Below, piece by piece: positions 1-7,934 of a DNA stretch of 30,361 nt. The stretch spans positions 1 through 30,361 of IMG/VR virus record IMGVR_UViG_3300009285_000077, one strand, 5' to 3'. The position numbers were made by a program, and so were the translations under genes. The first letter of the stretch is position 1; each line of letters starts with the position of its first letter. This DNA is from a virus. The notes under the pieces are model-generated. The model saw only the letters and a list, made by a program, of their open reading frames with translations, had not been told where the DNA came from and ran no database searches.

Positions 1-103
1 GGTCTGCTTTAACCTCAATGCCGCAAACCCAGCATAGTGACAAAATATGCACCGTGACAAAAAAATGGTACTATTTCCATAAGTTCTTGAAAGGTGCGAA
101 AAA

Positions 104-694
104 ATGGAAGTGGTGACGAAAAAATCTAGGGGCAGGCCACCAAAAGAGGTGACCGCGAGCGGCGCAGAGCGGACTCGCAAATACCGCGAGAAAAAGAAGG
201 TCGAGCAAATAGCAAAGGCTAAGGTCACAGCCAAGGAACCCAGGAAGGCTCCGTCCAATTCTGCCGATGCTCTGGTCAAGGCCATGGTGAATGCCGCGCT
301 GCCCAACCTGATGCCGCCGATAGCATACCCGATTACAGATTCAGCCCTGCCAATGTGGGAAGCCATCATCACCGCACGGGCGCGTGACGACTGGACTGAC
401 CCTGATCTAGTCGTTGCCGCACAGCTTGCCCAGGTGCAGGCCGACCTCCGGGCAGAAGAGACTGCCATCCGGCTGGAGGGCAGGATCATTGTGGACTATC
501 TCGGTAAGACCACGAAGAACCCGCGCTTTGATGTTGTCGATATGCTTTCGAAGCGCGCCCTGTCATTGATGCGCGCCTTGCATATGGGCGGGAAATCAGG
601 CGCGGCCCCGCGTGATTTTGTGGGTGCACGGAATATTGAGCGCGAATCCCGCAAGCTGCGCACCGAGATTGAAGACGATGACCTTCTGGCATGA
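104..694 (+). CDS. terS: Terminase small subunit
   Basis: Probable small terminase subunit (P27-like), which recognises phage DNA and hands it to the large subunit for packaging. The 196-residue product has a very basic, disordered-looking N-terminus (about residues 5-50, rich in K, R and E, with RGRPPK near the start) and a helical remainder ending in an acidic tail (EDDDLLA). The length fits small terminases. The main support is position: it directly precedes and overlaps the large subunit by ATGA (691-694), so the two are probably translationally coupled. The ATG at 104 has AAAGGTG about 8 nt upstream. Sequence similarity alone is modest, so the call rests on context plus architecture. Confidence 0.82.
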   Translation: MEVVTKKSRGRPPKEVTASGAERTRKYREKKKVEQIAKAKVTAKEPRKAPSNSADALVKAMVNAALPNLMPPIAYPITDSALPMWEAIITARARDDWTDPDLVVAAQLAQVQADLRAEETAIRLEGRIIVDYLGKTTKNPRFDVVDMLSKRALSLMRALHMGGKSGAAPRDFVGARNIERESRKLRTEIEDDDLLA

Positions 695-2196
695 CAAAAC
701 TGACACGCGGCGAGCGAGTTTGCAAGTTCATCGAGAAATACTGCCTCGCGCCGGAGGGTGATCTTATTGGCCAGCCCATGACACTGGAGCCATTTCAGCG
801 CAAATTCATCCTAGATATTTACGACAACCCGTATTCAACACACACTGCATATTTATCCATCGCTCGGAAAAATGGCAAAACTGCCCTGATAGCTGCCCTG
901 CTGATTTGCCACCTGTGCGGCCCAGAAGCCGTGCAGAATTCCCAGATTGTCAGCGGCGCGCAGTCGAAAGATCAGGCCGCTGTGGTGTTCGAACTGGCAC
1001 GTAAGATGATCGAGATGTCTCCTATTCTCAGCAAGCTGGTACGGATACAGCCATCCGGCAAGCGGCTGATCGGGCTGGCGCGCAACGTGCTGTATCGGGC
1101 ATTGAGCGCAGAGGGCAAGACAGCGCACGGTCTTAGCCCTATTCTGGCCATCTTGGATGAGGTCGGCCAGGTTGTCGGCCCGATTGATAAATTCATCTCG
1201 GCCATAACATCCGCCCAGGGTGCCTATGCCAACCCGCTGCTGATTGCAATCAGCACCCAGGCACCGACTGCTAACGACATGTTCTCAACTTGGATTGATG
1301 CGCAGAAAAACGCGCCAGACCCGCGTGTCGTATCTCACATCTACGCCGCACCGGACGAATGCGCCCTTGATGATCGTAAGGCATGGGCGGCTGCCAATCC
1401 CGCTTTGGGAGTTTTCCGCTCATTGGCAGACGTTGAGAAGCAATGCCGCCAGGCAATCGAGATGCCGGCCAATGAGCCAGAGTTCCGCAACCTCATCCTG
1501 AATCAGCGCGTCGAGGCTGATGCGCCGTTTATACCCCGTTCAACATGGGAAGCCAATGGTGCGCATCCAGGCGACGGGCCGACCGGTAGGGTCTGGTGCG
1601 GGCTTGACCTATCGGCTGTAGCTGACCTGACTGCATTTGTTGCGGTTGACGAATTCGGCGGCGTGTTCCCAACGTTCTGGCTGCCGAAGGATGGGCTGGT
1701 AGAGAAGGGAAAGAAGGAGAAAGTGCCGTATGATCTATGGGAGCGGCAAGGGTTTCTACAGACCACGCCTGGCAAGGCTATTCAATACGAGCATGTGGCC
1801 AAATACCTGCGCGTCTTCTTCGACACGTACGACGTGCAGAATGTGGGCTTCGACCGGGCGCTGATGAACTTCCTGATCCCGTGGCTGGTGAAGGAAGGAT
1901 TTTCTGATGACGAGTTGGAGCGGTTCATCCCGTTTGGCCAGGGCACATTGAGCATGACTCCGGCGCTCAGGGAGCTGGAGGTAAAGCTGGTGAACCACGA
2001 GCTGAAGCACGGCAACCATCCAGTGTTGAATATGTGCTGCGCGAATGCACGCGTTGTTGGTGATTCAGGCGCAAGAAAATTCGACAAGAAGCGCGCCCGT
2101 GGTAGAATTGACGGCATGTCAGCACTTGCGAACGCCATCGGCGTCATGCCGCACGAGACGATTGGCGGGAAGTCATTCTGGGAAACTCAAACATAA
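691..2196 (+). CDS. terL: Terminase large subunit
   Basis: Large terminase: an ATPase motor that pumps DNA into the prohead and a nuclease that cuts the concatemer. The 501 residues show both domains. The Walker A-like stretch ARKNGKT is at residues 58-64 and Walker B LAILDE ends with D156-E157. A motif III-like LIAISTQAP lies at about 184-192. The C-terminal RNase H-like nuclease shows three spaced acidic residues: D306 (CGLDLS), D388 (VGFDRA) and D474 (GRIDGM). This matches the Terminase_1 family in length and motif order. The start overlaps the terS stop. The gene is intact and all key residues are present. Confidence 0.97.
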   Translation: MTKLTRGERVCKFIEKYCLAPEGDLIGQPMTLEPFQRKFILDIYDNPYSTHTAYLSIARKNGKTALIAALLICHLCGPEAVQNSQIVSGAQSKDQAAVVFELARKMIEMSPILSKLVRIQPSGKRLIGLARNVLYRALSAEGKTAHGLSPILAILDEVGQVVGPIDKFISAITSAQGAYANPLLIAISTQAPTANDMFSTWIDAQKNAPDPRVVSHIYAAPDECALDDRKAWAAANPALGVFRSLADVEKQCRQAIEMPANEPEFRNLILNQRVEADAPFIPRSTWEANGAHPGDGPTGRVWCGLDLSAVADLTAFVAVDEFGGVFPTFWLPKDGLVEKGKKEKVPYDLWERQGFLQTTPGKAIQYEHVAKYLRVFFDTYDVQNVGFDRALMNFLIPWLVKEGFSDDELERFIPFGQGTLSMTPALRELEVKLVNHELKHGNHPVLNMCCANARVVGDSGARKFDKKRARGRIDGMSALANAIGVMPHETIGGKSFWETQT

Positions 2197-2205
2197 GGAG
2201 GTTGC

Positions 2206-2343
2206 ATGCTTGCTGATACTATGGTAATTATTGGCGCGGTGCTGATCACAATCGGCGCAGGTCTTGCATGGCTTCCGCTCGGCTTCGTTGTGGGGGGTGC
2301 GTGCTTGGTATACGCTGGTATCAATCTTGCTGGGGGTGACTGA
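2206..2343 (+). CDS. Small hydrophobic membrane protein between terL and portal
   Basis: A 45-residue ORF that fits between terL and the portal gene. It has a strong ribosome binding site (AAGGAGG at 2194-2200, 5 nt before the ATG) and its TGA overlaps the portal ATG (TGATG at 2341-2345). The protein is almost wholly hydrophobic: a first segment MVIIGAVLITIGAGLAW, a turn with proline, then a second segment to about residue 40, ending in GGD. It would form one or two membrane helices. The product is not recognised. Similar short hydrophobic ORFs occur at this place in other HK97-like phages, but no function can be given. The good ribosome site and exact fit argue that it is translated. Confidence 0.7.
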   Translation: MLADTMVIIGAVLITIGAGLAWLPLGFVVGGACLVYAGINLAGGD

Positions 2344-3944
2344 TGGGTTTTTTATCGAGGGCATTGCAAAAAAAATCCAGCACCAGCGACCTGCTTCGCT
2401 CCGCGCTCTACGGTTCAGTGTCAGCCTCCGGCAAGAGCGTAACCACAAAGACAGCCGTTCAAGTTCCAGCCGTCTATGGCTGCTGCCGAGTCATCGGCGA
2501 GGGCGTTGCGCAAGTCCCACTCAAGCTGATGCTTGAAGCCAACGGTAAACGCCTTCCAGCAAAAGACCATCCACTCTACAACATCCTGGCCATCAAGCCG
2601 AACGACTGGCAGACGAGTTTCGAATACCGAGAGACGATCATCTGGCACCTCGTGCTGACTGGAGATCACTTCTCGTTCATCAATCGCAGCCGGGGAAAAA
2701 TCCTTGAGCTGATCCCGTTCGAGCCTGGTCAAGTCACCGTCAAGCGCAATAAGGATTACTCGCTGACCTATGAAATCAGGGCCGACAATGGAGAGAAGCA
2801 AGACTTCCCGGCATCGGCGATATGGCACATCAAAGGCCCATCCATGAACGGATGGCTCGGACTCAAGCCTGTCGAGCTGGCGCGTGATGCCATCGGACTG
2901 TCCATGGCTGCCGAAGAATCAGCATCGCGCTTGCAAAAGAATGGCGCGCGGCCGTCTGGCGTGTACTCCGTCGAGGGCACGCTCAAGGATGATGCCTATC
3001 AAGCATTATCGAAGTGGATCGAATCGAATATCATGGGGTCTGAGAATGCCGGCAAGCCGCTTATCCTAGACCGCGCCGCGAAGTGGACGAATACCCAGAT
3101 GAGTGGTATTGATGCGCAGTCACTTGAGACTCGAAAATTCCAGATTGAAGAGATTTGTCGCTTTGCCCGTGTGATGCCGATTATGATCGGATATTCAGAC
3201 AAGGCGGCCACATATGCCAGCGCAGAGCAGATGTTCCTGGCACACCTGCTCCACACCTTGGCACCGTGGTATCAGCGCATTGAGCAGTCGATTGATGCCA
3301 ACCTGCTGACCGAATCAGAGCGCGATGCCGGCCTATATTCCGCATTCATCGAGGAAGGATTACTGCGCGGGTCTGCTGTTGATACGAAGGACACCATCCT
3401 CGGCTACGTCAACGGCGGCCTCATGACGCCGAACGAAGGGCGCGCAAAGTTGGACATGAACCCAATGGATGACGGAGATTCAGACAAGCTGCGAGTGCCG
3501 GCGAATATAGTCGGTGAACCAGCTCCTGTCGAAGAGCCGAAGAAAGACGAAGACACCGCAAAAGCTCTCGATGCCATGAACTTTGAAATCAGGAGTTTGC
3601 GCGATAGGCCGCAACCTCAGCCGAATATCACAGTGACCACACCGGAGATGAAATCACCAGACATATCTATGAGCGCGCCCGTGATCACTATCAACATGGC
3701 CGAACAGAAAGCTGGTGACGTAACCGTTCATCCGCCGGCAGTCACTGTTCAGCCGGCAGATGTGAAGGCAGGTGATGTGATTGTAAACGTGCCACCTCAA
3801 CCACCGGCCACTGTGACAGTAAATACGCCAAGCCAGATGACCATGGACATTACTTCAATGCCATCGCGGAAAACTTTATCCGAGGTTTCAAGGAATGCGG
3901 CGGGTGAAATAATCAACACTGCACAGATCGAGAGGGACGCATAA
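2343..3944 (+). CDS. Portal protein, HK97-type, with repetitive C-terminal extension
   Basis: Portal protein, the dodecameric ring at the capsid vertex through which DNA passes and to which the tail attaches. Residues 1 to about 385 match the HK97-type portal family: an N-terminal GFLSRALQKK start, the VYGCCRVI segment, DHPLYNIL, a stem and wing region, and ARVMPIMIGYSDKATYAS-like text near residues 275-290. From about residue 395 the protein changes into a Pro/Val/Thr-rich tail with loose repeats of the type AGDVTVHPPAVTV and AGDVIVNVPPQPPATVTV, which most members of the family lack. The start overlaps the preceding small ORF, and the stop overlaps the next gene as TAATG. Confidence 0.95.
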   Translation: MGFLSRALQKKSSTSDLLRSALYGSVSASGKSVTTKTAVQVPAVYGCCRVIGEGVAQVPLKLMLEANGKRLPAKDHPLYNILAIKPNDWQTSFEYRETIIWHLVLTGDHFSFINRSRGKILELIPFEPGQVTVKRNKDYSLTYEIRADNGEKQDFPASAIWHIKGPSMNGWLGLKPVELARDAIGLSMAAEESASRLQKNGARPSGVYSVEGTLKDDAYQALSKWIESNIMGSENAGKPLILDRAAKWTNTQMSGIDAQSLETRKFQIEEICRFARVMPIMIGYSDKAATYASAEQMFLAHLLHTLAPWYQRIEQSIDANLLTESERDAGLYSAFIEEGLLRGSAVDTKDTILGYVNGGLMTPNEGRAKLDMNPMDDGDSDKLRVPANIVGEPAPVEEPKKDEDTAKALDAMNFEIRSLRDRPQPQPNITVTTPEMKSPDISMSAPVITINMAEQKAGDVTVHPPAVTVQPADVKAGDVIVNVPPQPPATVTVNTPSQMTMDITSMPSRKTLSEVSRNAAGEIINTAQIERDA

Positions 3945-4405
3945 TGGCATCCAGTGCTTTAATATTTTATTCAAAGAATAAAGACGATCTGCGGGTCAAC
4001 GATTTGACCGGCGCGGTGGTCAAGGTGGCGCTTGTTGCGTCAACGTATACCCCGAACACCGACAGCTCGACGGGCCACAGCCTTTACTCCGACGTATCTG
4101 CACACTCGCTCGCAACCGGGTTCGGATACACGGCGGGCGGCCAGGCGCTCACGACCGATGTGGCCACGGCGATTTCAGGCGGATTCAAATATTCCAGCGA
4201 TAATCCGACATGGACGGCCACTGGCGGATCAATTCCTGCGTGGCGCTATGCGGTATTTTATGTCGAGGGTACGCTGTGGGGCATGACCAATCCGCTTATC
4301 GGTTACTTCCTCGGTGACACAACGCCAGCCGATATTCCGGCAACGACCGATACCAACACGCTGACTATCGCTTGCCCCGCTGGCGGATGGTTTGACATTA
4401 CTTGA
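3944..4405 (+). CDS. Putative virion structural protein (beta-rich, 153 aa)
   Basis: A 153-residue protein rich in Ser, Thr, Gly and Ala. It resembles a widespread group of small phage virion proteins that begin with a line about lifetime values such as VKVALVASTYTPNTDSS, followed by a DVSAHSLATGFGYTAGG segment. That pattern (VAL...TYTP...H...SDVS...GTGYTAGG) recurs in tail and head accessory proteins of many phages. No signal peptide or membrane segment is seen. The start is fixed by the TAATG overlap with the portal gene. It heads a run of five unusual genes inserted between portal and protease. A head decoration or fibre role is an inference from composition and position. Confidence 0.7.
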   Translation: MASSALIFYSKNKDDLRVNDLTGAVVKVALVASTYTPNTDSSTGHSLYSDVSAHSLATGFGYTAGGQALTTDVATAISGGFKYSSDNPTWTATGGSIPAWRYAVFYVEGTLWGMTNPLIGYFLGDTTPADIPATTDTNTLTIACPAGGWFDIT

Positions 4406-4416
4406 TGAGGTGACCT

Positions 4417-5709
4417 GTGGCTGATAACACTCCCCTAAACCCAGGAACAGGTGGCGACGTAATCGCATCAGACGATATTGCCGGCGTTAAACACCAGCGC
4501 GTGAAAATTCAGTTCGGCGCGGATGGGTCGGCTACCGATGTGAGTTCCGCCAACCCATTGCCGGTATCAGTAACGGCGATCACGAACACGTCCGACACCA
4601 CAAGCACGCCTCTCGGTATTGGCGCGACATGGACATCGACTGCGTTTGATACCTCCACGGGCGGGTGTTTCTTCACGTCATTCTTGCTGTCTGACCAGGC
4701 TGGTATCCACTACATCGACGAGTCTGTGGATAACGTAACGTGGTCGGAGATTCACGGCACGGCTACGATTGCGAACGAGGTGCATCTTGATCAGCACACC
4801 GTGCATGCGCGCTACGTGCGCTCGCGGCATACTAACGGCGGAGTCGCGCAGACGACGTTCAAAACGATCTGTTACCTGCGCCAGCAAGGCTCGACAGATA
4901 CCGTCGGGATTGATGCACGGTACAACGCAGTGCATGGTGAGAGCCAGCACAATACCGTCACACCGGGCGAAGAGGCATTTCAGGTTATAGGCGCGATAGC
5001 AAAAGCCGCCGCGCCAACTTACACAGAGGGCTACGCGGTGATGCCGCGTGTCACGCTCTCAGGCGATACAGCGATCACACTTGACGGCGAAGTGGTATCA
5101 GCGAATCTGGCGCAGTACACACCGGTGAGCGGACGGCTACCGGTTGATGGGTCTGGTGTAACGCAGCCGGTATCTGGGACGTTCTGGCAGGCCACGCAGC
5201 CGGTCAGCGGCACAGTCACTGCATCTAATACAGCCGGAGACGTAGCGCATGATGGGGTTGATTCAGGGAACCCTGTGAAAGTCGGCGGTATTGCGCGCAC
5301 AGCGAACCCGACCGCAGCGGCGGCACTTGATCGTGTGGCCGCGTTTTATGACACAGAGGGTCGGCAAATAGTTCAGCCGCACGCGCCCAGGGCGCTGACG
5401 GTTCACAACAATATCACGCTGACTACCACAGCAGAGACGACGCTGATTGCGGCAGCTGCGGGTATTTACCATGATCTGCTCGGCATTACGGTAGCGAACT
5501 CGTCGGCCACGGGAACACTGGTCACGGTCAAGGACGGCACGGCAGGCACGACCCGGTTCATTCTCTATGTACCGGCAGGGCAAACTGTCGGTTTTATGCC
5601 GCCCATACCGGTCACTCAGTCGGCGACAAACGCGAACTGGACGGCGACGCTTGGCACAGGCGTGACCTCGGTTTACATCTTCGCAATCGCCGCCAAGAAA
5701 ACTGGTTAA
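4417..5709 (+). CDS. Putative virion structural protein (430 aa)
   Basis: A 430-residue structural-type protein with a GTG start (GAGGTGA lies 4 nt upstream). The N-terminus GDVIASDDIAGVKHQRVKI followed by DVSSANPLPV is a signature seen in many phage virion proteins of otherwise diverse length. The central region carries TQPVSGT twice (VTQPVSGTFW and ATQPVSGTVTA) within a Gly/Thr/Val-rich linker. The C-terminal third (from about residue 330) looks like a compact beta domain (TTTAETTLIAAAAGIYHDLLGI..). There is no membrane segment. It lies 11 nt after the previous gene and 2 nt before the next, so it belongs to one transcript. A surface-exposed head or fibre protein is plausible but not shown. 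Confidence 0.7.
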   Translation: MADNTPLNPGTGGDVIASDDIAGVKHQRVKIQFGADGSATDVSSANPLPVSVTAITNTSDTTSTPLGIGATWTSTAFDTSTGGCFFTSFLLSDQAGIHYIDESVDNVTWSEIHGTATIANEVHLDQHTVHARYVRSRHTNGGVAQTTFKTICYLRQQGSTDTVGIDARYNAVHGESQHNTVTPGEEAFQVIGAIAKAAAPTYTEGYAVMPRVTLSGDTAITLDGEVVSANLAQYTPVSGRLPVDGSGVTQPVSGTFWQATQPVSGTVTASNTAGDVAHDGVDSGNPVKVGGIARTANPTAAAALDRVAAFYDTEGRQIVQPHAPRALTVHNNITLTTTAETTLIAAAAGIYHDLLGITVANSSATGTLVTVKDGTAGTTRFILYVPAGQTVGFMPPIPVTQSATNANWTATLGTGVTSVYIFAIAAKKTG

Positions 5710-5711
5710 TC

Positions 5712-6458
5712 ATGGCCATCAGCTATGTCGGCGGGCGTGGTGCTGGACGGGCTGGAGCAACCTCCACGGTCAACGTACCCATCAGCTCCGGCCTGACTGG
5801 GGGGAGCGGATCGACAGCGATTGCCAACGACCTGTGTATCGTTACTGTATCTGTTGGTACAGCCGCACGTGCTCCGGCGTGCGACATCACAGCCCCGGCA
5901 GGATTCACAGCGCTCACAGTTCAACGAACCACAGCGACAACCTACGACACAAACGTTCAGACCTGTTACAAAATCCTGACTGCAAGCGATATCACCGCCG
6001 GCATCACGATACCTTCAACAGGTAACACGGCTGACGGCCAGGCTTACACAGTCCAGGTTTTCAGGGGGGTTGACCTTACAACCCCGATGGATGCGACAGC
6101 CACATACGCGACGGGAAGCGGCGTGGGCAACCAGCCAAACCCAGCAGCAATCACACCGGTTACCACGGGTGCATGGATCGTCTGCTGCGGCGGTGGCGCG
6201 GCTGGCACGGGCACAACACTGTACACGGCGGCATACCTGACGAACTTCCTGACGTACAACGGCGCGGACACGAACGATGGAACGGTCGGCTCAGGGTATT
6301 ACACCGGCTGGACATCGGGGGCGTATGACCCAGCAGCATTCGGCGGCGGATCAACAAACGCAGCAAACTCATGGGGCGCGACAACAATAGCCCTGAAGCC
6401 AGCGGCCACCGTGTCGTTCGTGTTTAACAACACGCTCTGCCTGATGGGTGCCGGGTAA
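5712..6458 (+). CDS. Putative virion structural protein (248 aa, jelly-roll-like)
   Basis: A 248-residue protein dominated by Ala, Gly, Thr and Ser, with alternating hydrophobic strands typical of a beta sandwich. It begins MAISYVGGRGAGRAG. Proteins of this style, with an early LTGGSGSTAIANDLCIVTV pattern and a later FRGVD segment, are common in phage structural regions, usually as tail-tip or head appendage proteins. Two cysteines sit together (VCCGGG, about residue 155). No catalytic motif is visible. Its stop overlaps the ATG of the next gene (TAATG). The role is unknown. Membership of the virion is inferred from the run of structural genes on either side. Confidence 0.65.
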   Translation: MAISYVGGRGAGRAGATSTVNVPISSGLTGGSGSTAIANDLCIVTVSVGTAARAPACDITAPAGFTALTVQRTTATTYDTNVQTCYKILTASDITAGITIPSTGNTADGQAYTVQVFRGVDLTTPMDATATYATGSGVGNQPNPAAITPVTTGAWIVCCGGGAAGTGTTLYTAAYLTNFLTYNGADTNDGTVGSGYYTGWTSGAYDPAAFGGGSTNAANSWGATTIALKPAATVSFVFNNTLCLMGAG

Positions 6459-7039
6459 TGTTACTCACCACGCTACAACTCAATCTTGCCGGAGCAACGG
6501 GGACAGTAGTCAGCCCGCTCGCCGGACATTTGACGCTCACCGGATATGCGCCGACAGTCACGCGCACGGTGAACAACTACATCACGCCGGGCGTTGGACA
6601 TTTGGCTTTGACTGGCTACACCACAACTGTGGCGCGTACAGAGCATCAAACTATAGCCCCGTCAGTTGGTCACATGGTATTGACAGGGCGCATCCCTGTG
6701 GTTTCTCAATCGTACAGCTTAACGATTACTGTTCAGCAAGCGCAAAGGCTAGATGCGATTTTCCGCCGGCATGGACTGATTGATCCGCTCGTGATTACTC
6801 CGACATCAATCGGGGACGGGACATTTACGCAAACCAGGGTATGGGACGGAACAACCGAGACGGATACCACAACAGCATTGCCAGCCATCGGAAGCCCAAC
6901 CGGTGATTTGATAGACAAGCTAGCGCGGTATTATGGCATCATTGATCCAGTGCAAGTAACTGCAACAGGTAGAACAGACGGGACGATGACGCAGACATTT
7001 GATCAGGTCGGCACTGATATCATGGTGACTACACTATGA
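6458..7039 (+). CDS. Repeat-built putative structural protein (193 aa)
   Basis: A 193-residue protein built almost entirely from internal repeats. Residues about 19-83 hold three copies of a 22-residue unit with the core GHLTLTGYAPTV: SPLAGHLTLTGY, TPGVGHLALTGY and APSVGHMVLTG. Residues 98-193 hold two copies of a 40-residue unit: RHGLIDPLVITPTSIGDGT then YYGIIDPVQVTATGRTDGT, each followed by TQT. No membrane segment or enzyme motif is seen. It overlaps both neighbours (TAATG before, ATGA after). The N-terminal repeat type occurs in other phage virion proteins. The two-tier repeat layout suggests a beta-stranded appendage, which is an inference. Confidence 0.65.
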   Translation: MLLTTLQLNLAGATGTVVSPLAGHLTLTGYAPTVTRTVNNYITPGVGHLALTGYTTTVARTEHQTIAPSVGHMVLTGRIPVVSQSYSLTITVQQAQRLDAIFRRHGLIDPLVITPTSIGDGTFTQTRVWDGTTETDTTTALPAIGSPTGDLIDKLARYYGIIDPVQVTATGRTDGTMTQTFDQVGTDIMVTTL

Positions 7040-7227
7040 GTCTAAATGCGCAGGCGATTGCGGTGTCTGGGTATGGCTTTGGCGCGCAGATGATCGCTGT
7101 TTCTGGATACGGCGAATATGTGATAACCGAACAGGTCTATAAGCACGCTGCGCGTGTTACGCGAAAACCGAAGAAAAAGCGCAAGAGCGAGAATGAAGAA
7201 GCACTTTTAATGTGCAATCTGCTATGA
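7036..7227 (+). CDS. Small basic protein with duplicated IAVSGYG motif
   Basis: A 63-residue protein starting in the ATGA overlap with the previous gene. Its first 26 residues are a near-exact tandem duplication: AQAIAVSGYGFG then AQMIAVSGYGEY. The second half is strongly basic (RVTRKPKKKRKSENEE) and ends in a short hydrophobic tail. The product is not recognised. It is the last gene before the promoter at 7230, and its stop codon ends 3 nt before the -35 box. A small structural or DNA-associated protein is possible because of the basic stretch, but nothing in the sequence decides this. Confidence 0.6.
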   Translation: MSLNAQAIAVSGYGFGAQMIAVSGYGEYVITEQVYKHAARVTRKPKKKRKSENEEALLMCNLL

Positions 7228-7229
7228 TC

Positions 7230-7257
7230 TTGACAATCAGAAAAAACGGCGTATAAC
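7230..7257 (+). promoter_or_regulatory. Putative sigma70 promoter for protease and capsid genes
   Basis: The -35 box TTGACA (7230-7235) is a perfect match to consensus. It is followed by a 16-nt spacer and the -10 box TATAAC (7252-7257, five of six). Transcription would start near 7264, about 13 nt before the protease ATG, just leaving the AGGGG ribosome site in the leader. It falls in one of the few true gaps of the late region (7228-7277). Confidence 0.6.
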
Positions 7258-7277
7258 GCGCAAGAAAAGGGGCAACC

Positions 7278-7919
7278 ATGAATATCAAGACGATGGATTT
7301 CGGATTTCAGATCAAGTCAGTTTCCGAAGCCGGCACTTTCACGGGGTATGGCAGCGTATTCGGGGTAAAGGATTCGTATGATGAGATCGTCGCTCCTGGC
7401 GCCTTCGCTGAATCTCTGACGAATCATAAGACAAAAGGCACCATGCCAGCCCTGCTGTGGCAACATCGATCAGGTGAGCCAATCGGCGTCTACACAAAAA
7501 TGGAAGAGGACAGCATCGGCCTGATGGTTGAAGGCCAGTTGGCGCTCAAGACAAGCCGAGGCGCTGAGGCATACGAGCTGCTCAAGATGGGCGCTATCAG
7601 CGGCCTGTCCATTGGCTTTGTCCCTCGCGAAGACAAGTACGACAAGGTGACCGGCATCCGCACGCTGAATAAGGTTGATCTCTGGGAGACTTCGCTTGTC
7701 ACTTTCCCGGCGAATGATTCAGCCCGCGTGCAGGGCGTGAAAAGTATCGAAGAATTGCAAGACCTTAAAAGCGCCGAGCAATGCTTGCGTGATGCAGGCT
7801 TTTCGAGGCGCGAAGCTGTTGTTTTTATCTCTCGCATAAAAGCATTGTCGCAGGGTGATCCTGAAACTGACTTGAGCGAAATCATGGCGGCATTGAAACG
7901 CCGCGAGTCAATTTTTTAA
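7278..7919 (+). CDS. Prohead maturation protease (HK97 gp4-like, S78/U35)
   Basis: Serine protease that cleaves the capsid protein delta domain during prohead maturation and then degrades itself. The 213 residues show the family layout: an N-terminal FTGYGSVFGVKDSYDEIVAPGAF-type start, then LLWQHRSGEPIG with the catalytic histidine H63, then GAISGLSIGF with the serine S111, and DLWETSLVTFPAN with the acidic residue E137. The spacing closely follows the His65-Ser114-Glu140 triad of HK97 gp4. The gene lies immediately upstream of the major capsid gene, as usual, and is preceded by its own likely promoter and by AGGGG at 7 nt. Confidence 0.96.
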   Translation: MNIKTMDFGFQIKSVSEAGTFTGYGSVFGVKDSYDEIVAPGAFAESLTNHKTKGTMPALLWQHRSGEPIGVYTKMEEDSIGLMVEGQLALKTSRGAEAYELLKMGAISGLSIGFVPREDKYDKVTGIRTLNKVDLWETSLVTFPANDSARVQGVKSIEELQDLKSAEQCLRDAGFSRREAVVFISRIKALSQGDPETDLSEIMAALKRRESIF

Positions 7920-7934
7920 CTGAAAGGAATCATC

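Noticed and set aside
1-100. Short frames at the left edge: on the plus strand one ending KGAKKWKW, on the minus strand one reading LCWVCGIEVKAD from about position 46 off the edge.
   Set aside because: The CWVC pair hints at the start of a zinc-binding or HNH-type gene, but only about 17 codons are visible, with no ATG or ribosome site, so neither can be supported.
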